Shown here one piece after another: positions 18,982 through 29,200 of a DNA stretch of 64,000 nucleotides. The stretch is from an uncultured Lachnospiraceae bacterium. GTDB taxonomy: Bacteria > Bacillota > Clostridia > Lachnospirales > Lachnospiraceae. The translations under genes and the position numbers were made by a program. Under the pieces are notes generated by a model. That model saw only the letters and a list, made by a program, of their open reading frames with translations. It was not told where the DNA came from and did not search any database. Every line of letters starts with the position of its first letter. The stretch's first letter is position 1. The DNA is taken from the NCBI GenBank assembly GCA_902779355.1, contig CACZBF010000012.1, positions 1 to 64,000 of the forward strand, read 5' to 3'.

Positions 18982-20635
18982 CAAGCGATAAAGTGTAGTA
19001 GATTTTTTTTGCCAGAGCGCGCATCCGATCTTTTTGTACCTTACAAACCTGCCGGTCGTAAGTGTAGATCCCGTTGATCTCATCCTCCACGTCGGAAAGC
19101 TGCGTATAAACACAGCCGCAAAGACCGGCATGGATCGCCGGGAGCACCATCACATCGTACATGTGCAGGATCGTATCCGTCAGCTCCTCCTCGTCATGGC
19201 ATTTCCCGTAGCCGAAGATGGAGCGGATATGCGAGAACAGGTGCTCCTTGACCTCTAGGGAAAAGCCGCCGCATTCCGAAAGCAGCATCGGCCGCTTCTT
19301 CGGGCGGAGGGGGATGCTGTGAAAATAGATATGCTTGCTGTCAAAATCTGACAGATGCTGTGCAAACCAGCCGGAGGTGGAATCAATGAGGCGCGTGTCA
19401 TCCGTATCCTTTGCGATCCCGTATAACCGGTCGGCCTCAAACTGTCCCCAGCCCTCATTAAAAATCGTATACGCCACGATGCACGGATGATTATGCAGCG
19501 TTTCCATCGTTTCGATCATATGTCCAATGAAAATCCGTTTCCGATGGATGTCGATCTCCGGATGCCTTTTGTCGGACTTCATCCAAAAGATAAAATTCGG
19601 CAGAAATGTATCATAGAAAAAGCTGTAGACGCCGTTGTTGACCATGTCCTGGATCACCAGCATCCCGAGCTTATCGCAGGCATAATAAAACTGCTCCGGC
19701 TCGATCTTGATGTGCTTTCTGAGCATATTAAAGCCCATTTCCTTGGCGCGCAGCACATCTCTCTCATATTCCGCCCAGTCACCCGGCGTATAGATGCCGT
19801 CCGCAAAATATCCCTGATCCAGCAGGCCGTGCAAAAACACAGGCTCCCCGTTCAGGCAGACACGATTGACGCCGTCGATCTCTTCGATCCCGATTGTACG
19901 CAGGGCAAAGTAAGTGGAGATCCGATCCTCTCCCGCCGAAAGTTCCATCCGGTACAAAAACGGGTGCTCCGGCGTCCAATGAATGGGATTTGAGATATTG
20001 ATTCTAAATTTATTTTCTTTAAACTGTAGGCTTTCCCACTGTGTTTGTGCCTCATCCGCGCAAATCCGGACAGCGATTTCCAGGTCTGTCTGCGGTTGAT
20101 TCCACTCCAGCTCCACACTCACGCCGGAAAGATCCGGGGTGAGTTTCAAGCTGGTCAGATACTGCATCGGCACGTTTTCCAGCCACACACTGTTCCAGAT
20201 GCCGCTGACGGGAGTATACCACATCCCGCCGCGTTTTTTCCGCTGTTTTCCGTAGGGAAGATCCGCAGAAAGCGTATCCGTCGCCTTCACCACGAGCGTG
20301 TTTTCCCCTTTGGGGTGCACCGTTTTTGTCACATCAAGGGTGAACGGCAGATAGCCTCCATGATGCTCTCCGACTTTTTCCCCGTTCAAAAAGACCTCTG
20401 CGATCTGATCCACCGCCCCGAAATGGAGAAGGGTTACAGGCTGGTCAAAGGTCTCCGGTAACAGAAAGGTCCGCTGATATAAAAGTGTATCTCCGGGGTC
20501 CTTTTCATACCCGGAGCACTTCGACTGCGGAGAAAAGGGGACGATGATCTCCTCTCCGTTCATTTGCCAAGCGCCGTCCAAAGACACCCATCGTTCCCGC
20601 ACGAGCTGCGGTCTCGGATAGTCATAGTCGGTCAT
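18962..20635 (-). CDS. Glycoside hydrolase family 2 protein, short beta-galactosidase/glucuronidase type
   Basis: A retaining glycosidase of 557 residues with the GH2 order: sugar-binding jelly-roll (~1-160), Ig-like sandwich (~165-250) and TIM barrel (~255-545). The acid/base is E394 in IFNEGWGQFE and the nucleophile is E454 in LLSECGGFS. There is no signal peptide, so it acts in the cytoplasm on imported sugars. It lacks the extra C-terminal domains of LacZ. Substrate cannot be told from sequence. It follows the PPIase gene by 25 bases; the 3' end holds the CIRCE element. Confidence 0.9.
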   Translation of the reverse strand: MTDYDYPRPQLVRERWVSLDGAWQMNGEEIIVPFSPQSKCSGYEKDPGDTLLYQRTFLLPETFDQPVTLLHFGAVDQIAEVFLNGEKVGEHHGGYLPFTLDVTKTVHPKGENTLVVKATDTLSADLPYGKQRKKRGGMWYTPVSGIWNSVWLENVPMQYLTSLKLTPDLSGVSVELEWNQPQTDLEIAVRICADEAQTQWESLQFKENKFRINISNPIHWTPEHPFLYRMELSAGEDRISTYFALRTIGIEEIDGVNRVCLNGEPVFLHGLLDQGYFADGIYTPGDWAEYERDVLRAKEMGFNMLRKHIKIEPEQFYYACDKLGMLVIQDMVNNGVYSFFYDTFLPNFIFWMKSDKRHPEIDIHRKRIFIGHMIETMETLHNHPCIVAYTIFNEGWGQFEADRLYGIAKDTDDTRLIDSTSGWFAQHLSDFDSKHIYFHSIPLRPKKRPMLLSECGGFSLEVKEHLFSHIRSIFGYGKCHDEEELTDTILHMYDVMVLPAIHAGLCGCVYTQLSDVEDEINGIYTYDRQVCKVQKDRMRALAKKIYYTLSLASTRSK

Positions 20636-20660
20636 TGTTAGTTTCCTCTCAAACTACTTT

Positions 20661-21656
20661 TTATTGAAAATACTGCTCATACGTAGAGAAAAATGAATCT
20701 GTCGTGATGGAACCGTCGGTCCGGATCTCCACCGCGTCCCACAGATCTTGATTGAATGTGGACGGCAGATCCTTCACATAAGCCTCATAAATATCATCGG
20801 AAGCCTCTTTTTCCCGCTTCTGTCCGATCACAAGCTTATTTTCCGCGGTCAGGTCCTCCACGTTTTTGTTGATGCATTTGATGAAGTGCCACCCGTCATC
20901 GGCCTTGATCGGTTCGGAAATCCCGTTGGTATCAAGCGCGTAAGCGGCCGCCTCCACAGCAAGCGGCAGATCTCCGCGCTTGATCGTTTTCTCGATCTGC
21001 TCCCCTTCCGTATACTGCGCAGCAAGCGTGGAAAAATCCGCCTCGTTCAGCAGTGCATTCTCAATCTCCATCGCCTGTGCATCATCGGTCACCAGGATCT
21101 CCTGTATCGTCATCACACGGGCTTCGTCCTCGCTGACCTCATAGTTGACACCTGCGGTGAGTTCGGAATAAAGCTTTTTCGCCAGTGCGTAGTCACGGTA
21201 TAACTCAAAAAGTCCCTCCTCATCGATCTCCATGTACTCTTTTTCCGCATCGCTGAGTGACTCATAATAAGCCTTCGCCGCAGCCTGCGCATTTTCGGTC
21301 TCCTTCGAGCTCAACGTAAGCCCCCTCGACTGGGCAAGAGATTCCATAGTGATCAGTCTTGCAAGCTCTGTCAGGGAAAGATCCTTTACATAGCTATACA
21401 GATCCTGCTCTCCGAAATCATGTCCCCACAGATCCATGCCGAATGCACGCCCGTAAATATTCTGATAGTTGCTCAGCAGCACTTTGGCATAACTGACCGG
21501 ACACTTCGTCCCGCCGATTGAAAGGAGTTCCGAATCCCCCGTAGAAAAGCGCACGACGGTATCACCGGTCTGATCCTCTTCCCCCTTACAGCCGGAAAAG
21601 AGCAGCGCCGCTGCCAAAACAAGCATCACAATGAGTATGACAGGTTTTCTCTTCAT
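20661..21656 (-). CDS. Lipoprotein peptidyl-prolyl isomerase of the parvulin/PrsA-SurA type
   Basis: A 331-residue secreted foldase candidate. The signal peptide ends in a lipobox LLFSGC (the lipidated cysteine is at about residue 23). A SurA-like helical N-domain (~45-165) is followed by a rotamase domain at ~170-265, seen in VMTIQEILVTDDAQA and DGWHFIKCINKN. It probably helps exported proteins fold outside the membrane. It begins 4 bases after the 86-residue gene, so it belongs to the addB-addA-maf transcript or its tail. Confidence 0.85.
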   Translation of the reverse strand: MKRKPVILIVMLVLAAALLFSGCKGEEDQTGDTVVRFSTGDSELLSIGGTKCPVSYAKVLLSNYQNIYGRAFGMDLWGHDFGEQDLYSYVKDLSLTELARLITMESLAQSRGLTLSSKETENAQAAAKAYYESLSDAEKEYMEIDEEGLFELYRDYALAKKLYSELTAGVNYEVSEDEARVMTIQEILVTDDAQAMEIENALLNEADFSTLAAQYTEGEQIEKTIKRGDLPLAVEAAAYALDTNGISEPIKADDGWHFIKCINKNVEDLTAENKLVIGQKREKEASDDIYEAYVKDLPSTFNQDLWDAVEIRTDGSITTDSFFSTYEQYFQ

Positions 21657-21660
21657 GCTC

Positions 21661-21921
21661 CTATCCTTCCACGATCAAAAAGCGTTTGTCCGGAAGCGCA
21701 AACACTTCCGCCTCCGAAAGCAGTTCCTCATCCGACAAGCCGCATACATCCATACCACTCTCGTCCAGGACTTCACGGACTTCTTTGATATCCGCACAAA
21801 CCACGGCACAGTTGTCCGAGAGGAACTCATCCGCTTCCTCTTCGGTCTCTGCGACAGGCTCCGGAAAGAGCCGGCTTTGGTTTTTCAAAAAACTTTGCAG
21901 TACCGTCTTATCATAGGTCAT
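21661..21921 (-). CDS. Small acidic protein of unknown function (86 aa)
   Basis: The start chosen is the ATG at 21921, which has a strong AGGAGG site and overlaps the maf stop as ATGA; the longer frame lacks these. The protein begins MTYDKTVLQSFLKNQSRLFP and is rich in E and D. I do not recognise the family. The tight coupling on both sides argues for a real gene, co-made with Maf and the foldase. Confidence 0.7.
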   Translation of the reverse strand: MTYDKTVLQSFLKNQSRLFPEPVAETEEEADEFLSDNCAVVCADIKEVREVLDESGMDVCGLSDEELLSEAEVFALPDKRFLIVEG

Positions 21922-22514
21922 GCTTCTTTTCCTCCTGACACAAAGGGGATCCCGTCCGCCTTCAACTCCTGGCAAAGTTTTGCCACAGGCAGCCCCATGA
22001 CATTATAAAAATCTCCGGAAAGGCGTTTCACATAAGCCGCAAACAGCCCCTGTACCGCGTAGGCTCCGGCCTTATCCATCGGCTCTCCCGTCGCGACGTA
22101 GGTGCGGATCTCCTCTTCTGACATCGAATAGATCTCCACCTCCGTGCAATCGGTGAACGTTTTGAAACGCGTACCGTCGCTTGTCCGGTAGCAATAGGTG
22201 ACTCCGGTATACACCTGATGCGTGCGGCCCGCAAGCCCCTTCAACACACGCACGGCATCTTCCGTATCCTTGGGCTTGCCAAGGATCGCACCGTCCAGCG
22301 CCACGATCGTGTCCGCCCCGATCACCAGGGTATCCTCCCCTGCCGTTGCCGCCACTTCCTCTGCCTTCTGCCTGGAAAGCTGAGCCACTACGTCCTCCGG
22401 CGCCTGCTCTGTAATCTTCTCTTCCCCCTGCGCCGGCTGCACGGTAAACGTGACGCCGATCTGTGATAAGATCTCTTTTCTCCTCGGAGACCCCGAGGCT
22501 AAAATAATATGCAT
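21918..22514 (-). CDS. maf: Maf family nucleoside triphosphate pyrophosphatase
   Basis: Maf proteins cleave dTTP, UTP or modified nucleotides and are linked to septum formation. From the ATG at 22514 (GGAGGAG ribosome site) the protein has 198 residues. It opens with the signature ILASGSPRRKEIL and carries the catalytic aspartate block GADTIVALDG and GRTHQVYTGV. The longer frame to 22634 runs into the GC-rich spacer and is not needed. Its stop overlaps the next gene. Confidence 0.92.
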   Translation of the reverse strand: MHIILASGSPRRKEILSQIGVTFTVQPAQGEEKITEQAPEDVVAQLSRQKAEEVAATAGEDTLVIGADTIVALDGAILGKPKDTEDAVRVLKGLAGRTHQVYTGVTYCYRTSDGTRFKTFTDCTEVEIYSMSEEEIRTYVATGEPMDKAGAYAVQGLFAAYVKRLSGDFYNVMGLPVAKLCQELKADGIPFVSGGKEA

Positions 22515-22623
22515 CTTTTTCTCCTCCAACGAACGGTAGTTTCTCATACACTCGCCCCGGCCTGCCGGGAGGACGGGGCGGCCGCTGGCTGTGGGCAGGC
22601 AGAGGTCGCCCTGTGCCCATCGT
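22515..22623 (-). other. GC-rich spacer between addA and maf
   Basis: This 109-base gap is much richer in G and C than its neighbours and has self-complementary parts, for example GCCCCG paired with CGGGGC near 22556-22581 on the minus strand. It could slow transcription or set the addA:maf ratio. No T run follows, so it is not a classical terminator. Confidence 0.35.
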
Positions 22624-25600
22624 CTACAGCGCAATCGTCTCGCCGAGGTGGAAGGAGTAGATCAGCTTCTCTTTCACCTGGGCGCGCTTGTTGCGGCTGA
22701 CCGCGTCCGCATACAGGTCCAGCTGGGTCTGGTAGCGGTCGATCAACTGCTGCCCTTTGTCGACACGGTCCGTCTTATAATCCATAATAACATATTGCCC
22801 TTCCTCCGCAAAGAAGACATCGATGATCCCCTGTACCAGGACGGTTTCATCACTTTCTTTGTGATAGACTTCCGACGCCGGAAGCCCGAGGACAAACGGT
22901 TTTTCTTTACAGAGTAAATTGTTCTTTGCTGCCTTGTGCATCCGAACGGCGAGGTCCGATGAAAGGAAGCGCACGATTGCCTGTGTGGAGACCAGCGCTT
23001 TTATTTCTTCCGTGATGCGGCCGTCTCCTAGCATCTCCTGCAGGGCGGCTTCGACCCAGGCGGTCTGCTTTTCTTTTTCCCAGTCCGGGAAACCACCGGT
23101 TTGGGCAAAGTCAAGGCATTCCATTACACGATGCATCGCGCTTCCGCGCAAGGCGCCTTTGTTTTCTTCGCTCCCGTCCGATGCAAACGAGGGGACGGCT
23201 TTTGGGTGCTCGGTTTTCTTGACCCAGTCCAGTTCCTCCGCTTCCCCTTCCGCAAAAAGCATAGCCTGATGCTTCAGTTCCGAAACGGAAACCTTTGTCC
23301 GGATATCCTGCTCTCCCTCATAGGGATAGCGATAGGTCAGGTAGGACAGTTCCTCCAGCCCCGCATCATCTGCGTTTGCAAGAAGGGCCTCTGCCGCCTC
23401 ACGACGAACAGCGTGTACCGTCTCTTCGCGCAATTTTGCGTCCGCAAGCGCCGCCGGCGTCACAACCTGTACCTCATAGCGACCGGGATACGATAACAGC
23501 GCCGGGAGAACAAGCGACAGAAAACTTTTTGCCGAAAACCGCTTTGAAAAAGAAAACCGTGCCCCGGGTTCGAGCGGCAGATCCGAAAAGGCCGCGCGCT
23601 CGCTTTCAAGGAGCGCATCTGCCCCTTTTGCGCCGGCAGTGAAGATCAGTTTTTCCTTTGCCCTCGTCATTGCCACATAAAGGACTCGCAGTTCTTCTCC
23701 CATATTTTCGGCGCGGCTGATCTCTGCGATCGCTTCACGCAGCACAGTGGTGCGCCGTGTACGTCGTTTCACATCCACCTCATGCAGACCAAGGCCGTAT
23801 TCCGGGTGGATCAGCATCGCATTTTTCTCATCGTTCCGATTGAACTGCTTTCCGAGAAGACTGACAAAGACCACAGGAAATTCGAGGCCCTTGCTCTTAT
23901 GGATACTCATGATCCGCACCACATCCGAAAGATCCGCAGTCAGTTCCGCCCCACCGGTTTCAATCTCATACTTCTGCAGTTTCTCAATATAACGCACAAA
24001 ATGATACAGACCGTGGTAACTGGTTTTTTCATAGGCAACGGCTTTTTCCGTCAGCATCTCCAGGTTCGCGCGCTTCTGCTCCCCGCCCGGCAGGACCGTC
24101 ACATGATCGAGATATCCTGTCTCATGCAGGATCTCCGTGATCAGCTCGTGGATCGGCGTATCTTTCGCACGCGTGCGATAGTCGCGGATCATGGCAAGAA
24201 ACTTCTTTGTTTTCTCGCTCTTTAGGACACAGGTATAGAAAGCGGCTTCAGGATCCTCACTACGGATCGCCGCCAAATCGTCATCCGAAAAGCCGCCGAT
24301 CGGGGAACGCAGCACCGCCGTGAGCGGAATATCCTGCATTGGGTTGTCGAGGATCGCAAGGAACGAGAGCATCGTCTGCACTTCGATGGCATCAAAATAG
24401 CCCGTGGTGATACCGACCTGCGCCGGGATTCCCTCCTGTTCAAAAACCTTCGCCAATACATCGGCTGTATTCCCCGGACTCCGCAGCAAGATCACAATAT
24501 CCCCGAAGGTGATCCGTCGTAGCTCTCCCGTCGCCGGATCCGTCACATGTTCTTCCTGCATGAGGCGTTTGATCTCTCCTGCGATCATCCGGGCTTCCGC
24601 TTCAATCGGATCATTGATCCCTTCTCCCGCAAGAGCCTCGGAATCCGTCTCGGCAAGAAGCATCCGTACCGCCGGCTCATCCGTACCCGGAAAAACCGCG
24701 CCGGGATAGAGTGCCACTTCCGCATCATATGATACCATTCCGACATCCTGCTCCATGAGCCGATAGCAGACGTCATTGATCGCAGAAAGGATCTCTGGTC
24801 TGCTCCTAAAATTCTTATGCAGATCGATCCGCTCCTCATAGACCCCACCCACCGGATAAGTCCGATAGCGCTCCATAAAGAGTTCCGGCCTTGCGAGGCG
24901 GAAGCGGTAAATACTCTGCTTCACATCGCCCACAAGAAACAGATTTTTACTCCCGTTCTCCGTGCGGACGATCCTGGAAAGGATCGCTTCCTGCAGGGAA
25001 TTGCTGTCCTGATATTCATCCACCATGATCTCTTCAAAATGATCCCGGTAACTCTGGGCCGTATCAGACGGTCCGCCTGTTTCAGGATCTGTTAAGATCT
25101 GCAGCGCATAGGACTCCATATCAGAAAAATCCAGCATATCCTTTTCTTTTTTCCGTTCCCTGAAACGGGATAAATAGGCCTCCGTCAGCCGGATAACAGC
25201 CTTCGCAGTCTGGCCCGTCCGCTTGGCCGCACCTGCAAATTCCGTCACATCTCTCTCCAGAAAATGCGTTTTTATTTTATTAAATTCTTTTTTAATATCG
25301 TCTCTTTTCTTTGTAACAGCGCTCTTTTTTTGTGGGTCTCCATCAAATTTCCGGGCTGCGGGAAGTGAACCGAATGAGAAAGCAGCCGCCGCTTCTCTCA
25401 GTTCCTCAACTGTGACTGCCTCTGCAAGCTGCGACAGCCCCTCCGCTTCCGCATGGAGCTTTTCTGCATAAACGGCCGGCCCGTCCGGCGCGAGCGCCAG
25501 CCGCTCGCAAGCAAGCAGTTCCTCACCAAGATCCGCAAGCCTCGCCCTGACCATGGCAAACCACGCCGAAAAGAGCGGCGACGACAGAAAGTTCTGTCCA

Positions 25601-26211
25601 TCAGCATCCTGATAGACAGCCATACATTCGGTAAGCCATTCTGTAGGCGAGGGATGGCTCTGCGCAAATGTGGCAAGCCGCCGCACCATTTCCTTTACAC
25701 CGTTGTCATCCCGTTTCCCGCTGTAGGATTCCAGGAGAAGGGAAAAGTCCGCTGCCCCCTCCTCATAAAAGTCCGCAAAGACCTCGTCCAGCACTTCCTC
25801 CGCCAGCAGGAGCGTTTCTCCGGTATCCGCGACCCGCATCGTCGGGGAAAGATCCGCCTTTTGAAAATAATTGCGTACCAGAAACAGGCAGAAACTGTCG
25901 TACGTCGTGATCTGTGCATGGTGGAGCAGGGTCTCCTGCTTCTTGAGATGCTCATTATCCGGGTCTTTTTCAAGCGCAGCTTCGATCGCGCCCCGGATCC
26001 GCTCCCGCATTTCCGCCGCAGCCGCATTGGTAAATGTCAGCACCAAAAGACGGTCGATCTCAACCGGATGTTTCTCATCCAAAAGCAGCCCGACGATCCG
26101 TGCCGTCAGAACCGCTGTTTTTCCGGATCCTGCCGCCGCACTGACAAGGAGATTCTTATTCCGGCACGCGATCACCTGTGCCTGCTCGGTTGTCCATGTT
26201 CGTTCACTCAT
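22624..26211 (-). CDS. addA: ATP-dependent helicase/nuclease subunit AddA
   Basis: The UvrD-like helicase and nuclease half of AddAB, which resects double-strand breaks to Chi-like sites for recombination. From the ATG at 26211 it has 1195 residues (an alternative ATG lies 4 codons earlier). Walker A is SAAAGSGKTAVL at about 24-35; the DEYQD helicase block is present (IMVDEYQDSNSLQ), as is IHKSKGLEFPVVF of motif V/VI. The C-terminal PD-(D/E)XK nuclease shows as VQGIIDVFF then YVIMDYKTDRV. The start overlaps the addB stop by 8 bases. Confidence 0.95.
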   Translation of the reverse strand: MSERTWTTEQAQVIACRNKNLLVSAAAGSGKTAVLTARIVGLLLDEKHPVEIDRLLVLTFTNAAAAEMRERIRGAIEAALEKDPDNEHLKKQETLLHHAQITTYDSFCLFLVRNYFQKADLSPTMRVADTGETLLLAEEVLDEVFADFYEEGAADFSLLLESYSGKRDDNGVKEMVRRLATFAQSHPSPTEWLTECMAVYQDADGQNFLSSPLFSAWFAMVRARLADLGEELLACERLALAPDGPAVYAEKLHAEAEGLSQLAEAVTVEELREAAAAFSFGSLPAARKFDGDPQKKSAVTKKRDDIKKEFNKIKTHFLERDVTEFAGAAKRTGQTAKAVIRLTEAYLSRFRERKKEKDMLDFSDMESYALQILTDPETGGPSDTAQSYRDHFEEIMVDEYQDSNSLQEAILSRIVRTENGSKNLFLVGDVKQSIYRFRLARPELFMERYRTYPVGGVYEERIDLHKNFRSRPEILSAINDVCYRLMEQDVGMVSYDAEVALYPGAVFPGTDEPAVRMLLAETDSEALAGEGINDPIEAEARMIAGEIKRLMQEEHVTDPATGELRRITFGDIVILLRSPGNTADVLAKVFEQEGIPAQVGITTGYFDAIEVQTMLSFLAILDNPMQDIPLTAVLRSPIGGFSDDDLAAIRSEDPEAAFYTCVLKSEKTKKFLAMIRDYRTRAKDTPIHELITEILHETGYLDHVTVLPGGEQKRANLEMLTEKAVAYEKTSYHGLYHFVRYIEKLQKYEIETGGAELTADLSDVVRIMSIHKSKGLEFPVVFVSLLGKQFNRNDEKNAMLIHPEYGLGLHEVDVKRRTRRTTVLREAIAEISRAENMGEELRVLYVAMTRAKEKLIFTAGAKGADALLESERAAFSDLPLEPGARFSFSKRFSAKSFLSLVLPALLSYPGRYEVQVVTPAALADAKLREETVHAVRREAAEALLANADDAGLEELSYLTYRYPYEGEQDIRTKVSVSELKHQAMLFAEGEAEELDWVKKTEHPKAVPSFASDGSEENKGALRGSAMHRVMECLDFAQTGGFPDWEKEKQTAWVEAALQEMLGDGRITEEIKALVSTQAIVRFLSSDLAVRMHKAAKNNLLCKEKPFVLGLPASEVYHKESDETVLVQGIIDVFFAEEGQYVIMDYKTDRVDKGQQLIDRYQTQLDLYADAVSRNKRAQVKEKLIYSFHLGETIAL

Positions 26212-29200
26212 CGCTTGTCTCATTTCTTCCTGCCGTTCCGCTTTTGCGGAGGGCGCTTCGCATCCGTGACAGGATCTCTGTATCCTCTGCTGCTTCCACC
26301 TGTCGGATCGCATCTGTCATTCCCTCGTGAAATCCGCAGATTGCCCGATAGCCGCATACTGTGCAGGGATTTTTGTCCTTTGTCACACAGGGCGATGCTT
26401 TGATGTTCCCCGAGAGGATCTCCTTTGCGAATGCCGTGATCCGTTCTCTTGTAAACTGCTCAACTGTGTGAAAATCTGTTTCTTCCATGACCGCAGAATG
26501 CTCCAGATAGCTCCCGTCCTTTTTCTTTCCCACCTTGATCACATCGGATCTGCCGGCAAATGACGCGTCCTCAAAGCAACTATCCAGCGCAGCGATCGCC
26601 TCCGGATCCGCATTGATCATCCCGTCCGGCCGCATTTCCTTCAGGAGATTGCGCTCTGCTTCTTCCTCCGTGATCTCCTTTTCCTCCGTCAGGATCGGAT
26701 CTTCCAAATGGCAGAAAAACATGCCTGCCGGATGGATGGTCTTTCCGGGATATCTTTTTTGCATCAGCTCTTCGGCCGCCGCCATATAGAGCACAAGCTG
26801 GAGCTGCAAGCCTTCATAGATCTCCGGAAGCGAATAAACGGCATTTCCGGATTTATAATCCAACACTTTTACAAACAGATCGTCTCCGTCTGCATATGTA
26901 TCCAGCCGGTCGATCCTGCCGGAAAGCAGGAGCCTTTCTCCTTCACCCAGAGAGAATTTCGCTGCCGCAAGGTCACTGTCCGGTCCGAATGCCGCTTCGT
27001 ATAACTCCGGTGAAAACCGCCCGGCGCGAAGCTGCGCAGTCAGCGTACGGACTGACCTTTTCAGGATCCGCTGCATCCGCGCGAGATCGTATTTCCCTTT
27101 TGCATCTGCATAAAAGTCGCCCTTCTTCAGCGACAGCACCGCTTCTGAAAGCGCCTTTTCGGCATACCTCATGCTTTCCTCGTCCGTGACCGAAGACCAG
27201 CTCTTTTGATCCTCTGCAAGATATGCCCCGTAATGTTCCAACGCGAGGTGATAGACGTTTCCGATATCCGGCGCGCCGAGCTCGTGAAGATCACGTTCCG
27301 ACAGTTTCAGGCCATACCGGACAAAATAGCGGAATGCGCAGGAAGCGAACTGCTCCATCTTCGTCGCCGCCCCCATCAAGACCTTTCCGTACAGATTTTT
27401 CGCAGTTTCACGGCTGATCCGATCCGGCTGGCTTTTTGAAAATGCAGCGGAAAGCATACGCGCCGGATACGCCTTATCAGCGCCATGCTTCAAAAACCAG
27501 CGATACAAAGTCAAAAATAAGTTTTCAGGCTTTCCCTCCCGCAGCCTGTCAAACCCGGACAAAAACAGCCTCTCCGCACTCTCCGGGGTCTCCAGAAGAT
27601 ATTGCGCGCTTTCCGGCTCCTCCACAGAAATTTTCGGAAACAGTTTCTGGAGCATTCCGATCAGATAGGAAGGGCGTCTGGATTTCCCCTCGGCATCCGT
27701 ATGCCGGAAGGTCAGGATCAATTCTCGAGAAGGTTTCGTCAGATTCGAATAAAGATAAAACCGCTGGATAAACGCGCGCTCTTTCGGCGAGGGAGAAAGC
27801 GCAATCCCGGCCTCTTCAAAATATTCCCGTTCCAGTTCGGAGATCATCCCACCGGACGGACTCCCCTTCGGGATAATGCCGTCATTCATCCCGATAAAAA
27901 ATAAAATCTTGATTTCAGAAAGCCGTGTGCGCTCCATATCTCCAAGCGTCACGCGATCATACCCGGGCGGGATCAAACCGACATCCGCTTCTTCCAATCC
28001 TGCATCAAAGATCTCCGAAAACTCTTCCGGCGACAACGACTCCTCCGCAAGAAGCGTTGCGATCTTGTCCAGAAGATTGATCACGATCCCGTAGATCCGT
28101 TCATATTCTCTGGATTTCTCCAGCTTGTTTTGCGTCAGGAAGCGGTCAGAAGCAGCAAGCATCTGTTCTTCCACATGATGTGCGAGAAGAAAATCATAGA
28201 TCGCGCGGCATTCCGCCTCCGCAGCCCTGTTTTCCTTCGAAAAAACCTCCTCCAGGGGCGCTAAATCCTGCACGACGCTCTCCCGAAGCGCATTCAGCTC
28301 CTCGAGATCCTCTTCCGTTATCTTTTCCGGCTTCCGCGCCCAGCGTTGTTTCCACATGTTCCCCCTGATCCCGTTGGCCAGGACATAGGTTTCCAGAAGG
28401 TCCGTCATTTCTTCCGGGATTCCGGACAGGCCCGTCCGCAGATAATGAAAGACGCTCTCCGGCGCGAAAGACGTGCGAAGGATTGAAAGGATCCCCCGCA
28501 ACATTTCCGTCAACGGAGAAAACAGGATCGACCGTTTCTGATCCAGAAAGACCGGCACCGAAAAACGCCGGAAAACCTCCTCCGCATAGGTCGCATAGGT
28601 CGCAAGATCCCCCGAGACGATCGCAAAATCGCGAAAGCGGTAGCCTTCCGTCCGTACCAGACGGTGGATCTCCGAAACCGCAAAGGTCAGTTCCTCTTTG
28701 GGGTTGGAAAGTGCACAAAGGCGGATCTGATGCGTCCCCTGCTGGTCTGATGCCCCTTCATAGACCGCTCTCTTCCGGAAAAGACATTGCTCTAAAAAGG
28801 AAAGCTCCGGCGCATGCACGAAGCGCTTCTCTTTCGCACCGGGAAGCCACAGGGGCTTTTTGACCTCTGTGTCGGTATCCTCCGCGATCCGCAGCAACGT
28901 ATAGACCGTCTTTTCACTGAGGTAGAAAAGGTCGGAAAGAACCGGCTTTTTGAATAGGTCGGTCTCCTCATCCACGGTGACCGTCACATAGACCTCCGAA
29001 ACCAGCGGAAAGATCCGCTCCAGCAATTGATTCTGGATCGGTGTAAACCCGGTGAAGCCGTCCAGCACGATCACGCTGTCCTTGATCAGCGCGGATTCCT
29101 CCGCCTTTTCGATCAAGAGCCCTAAGACCTCTTCTGCGGTAATGTAGACGCCCCTCAGGTATTCTTCAAATCCCCGGTAAACCGTCAGGATATCCTGCAA

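Noticed and set aside
22512-22634. A longer Maf protein starting at 22634
   Set aside because: The added 40 residues come from the GC-rich spacer and lack family similarity; the ATG at 22514 has a GGAGGAG site.
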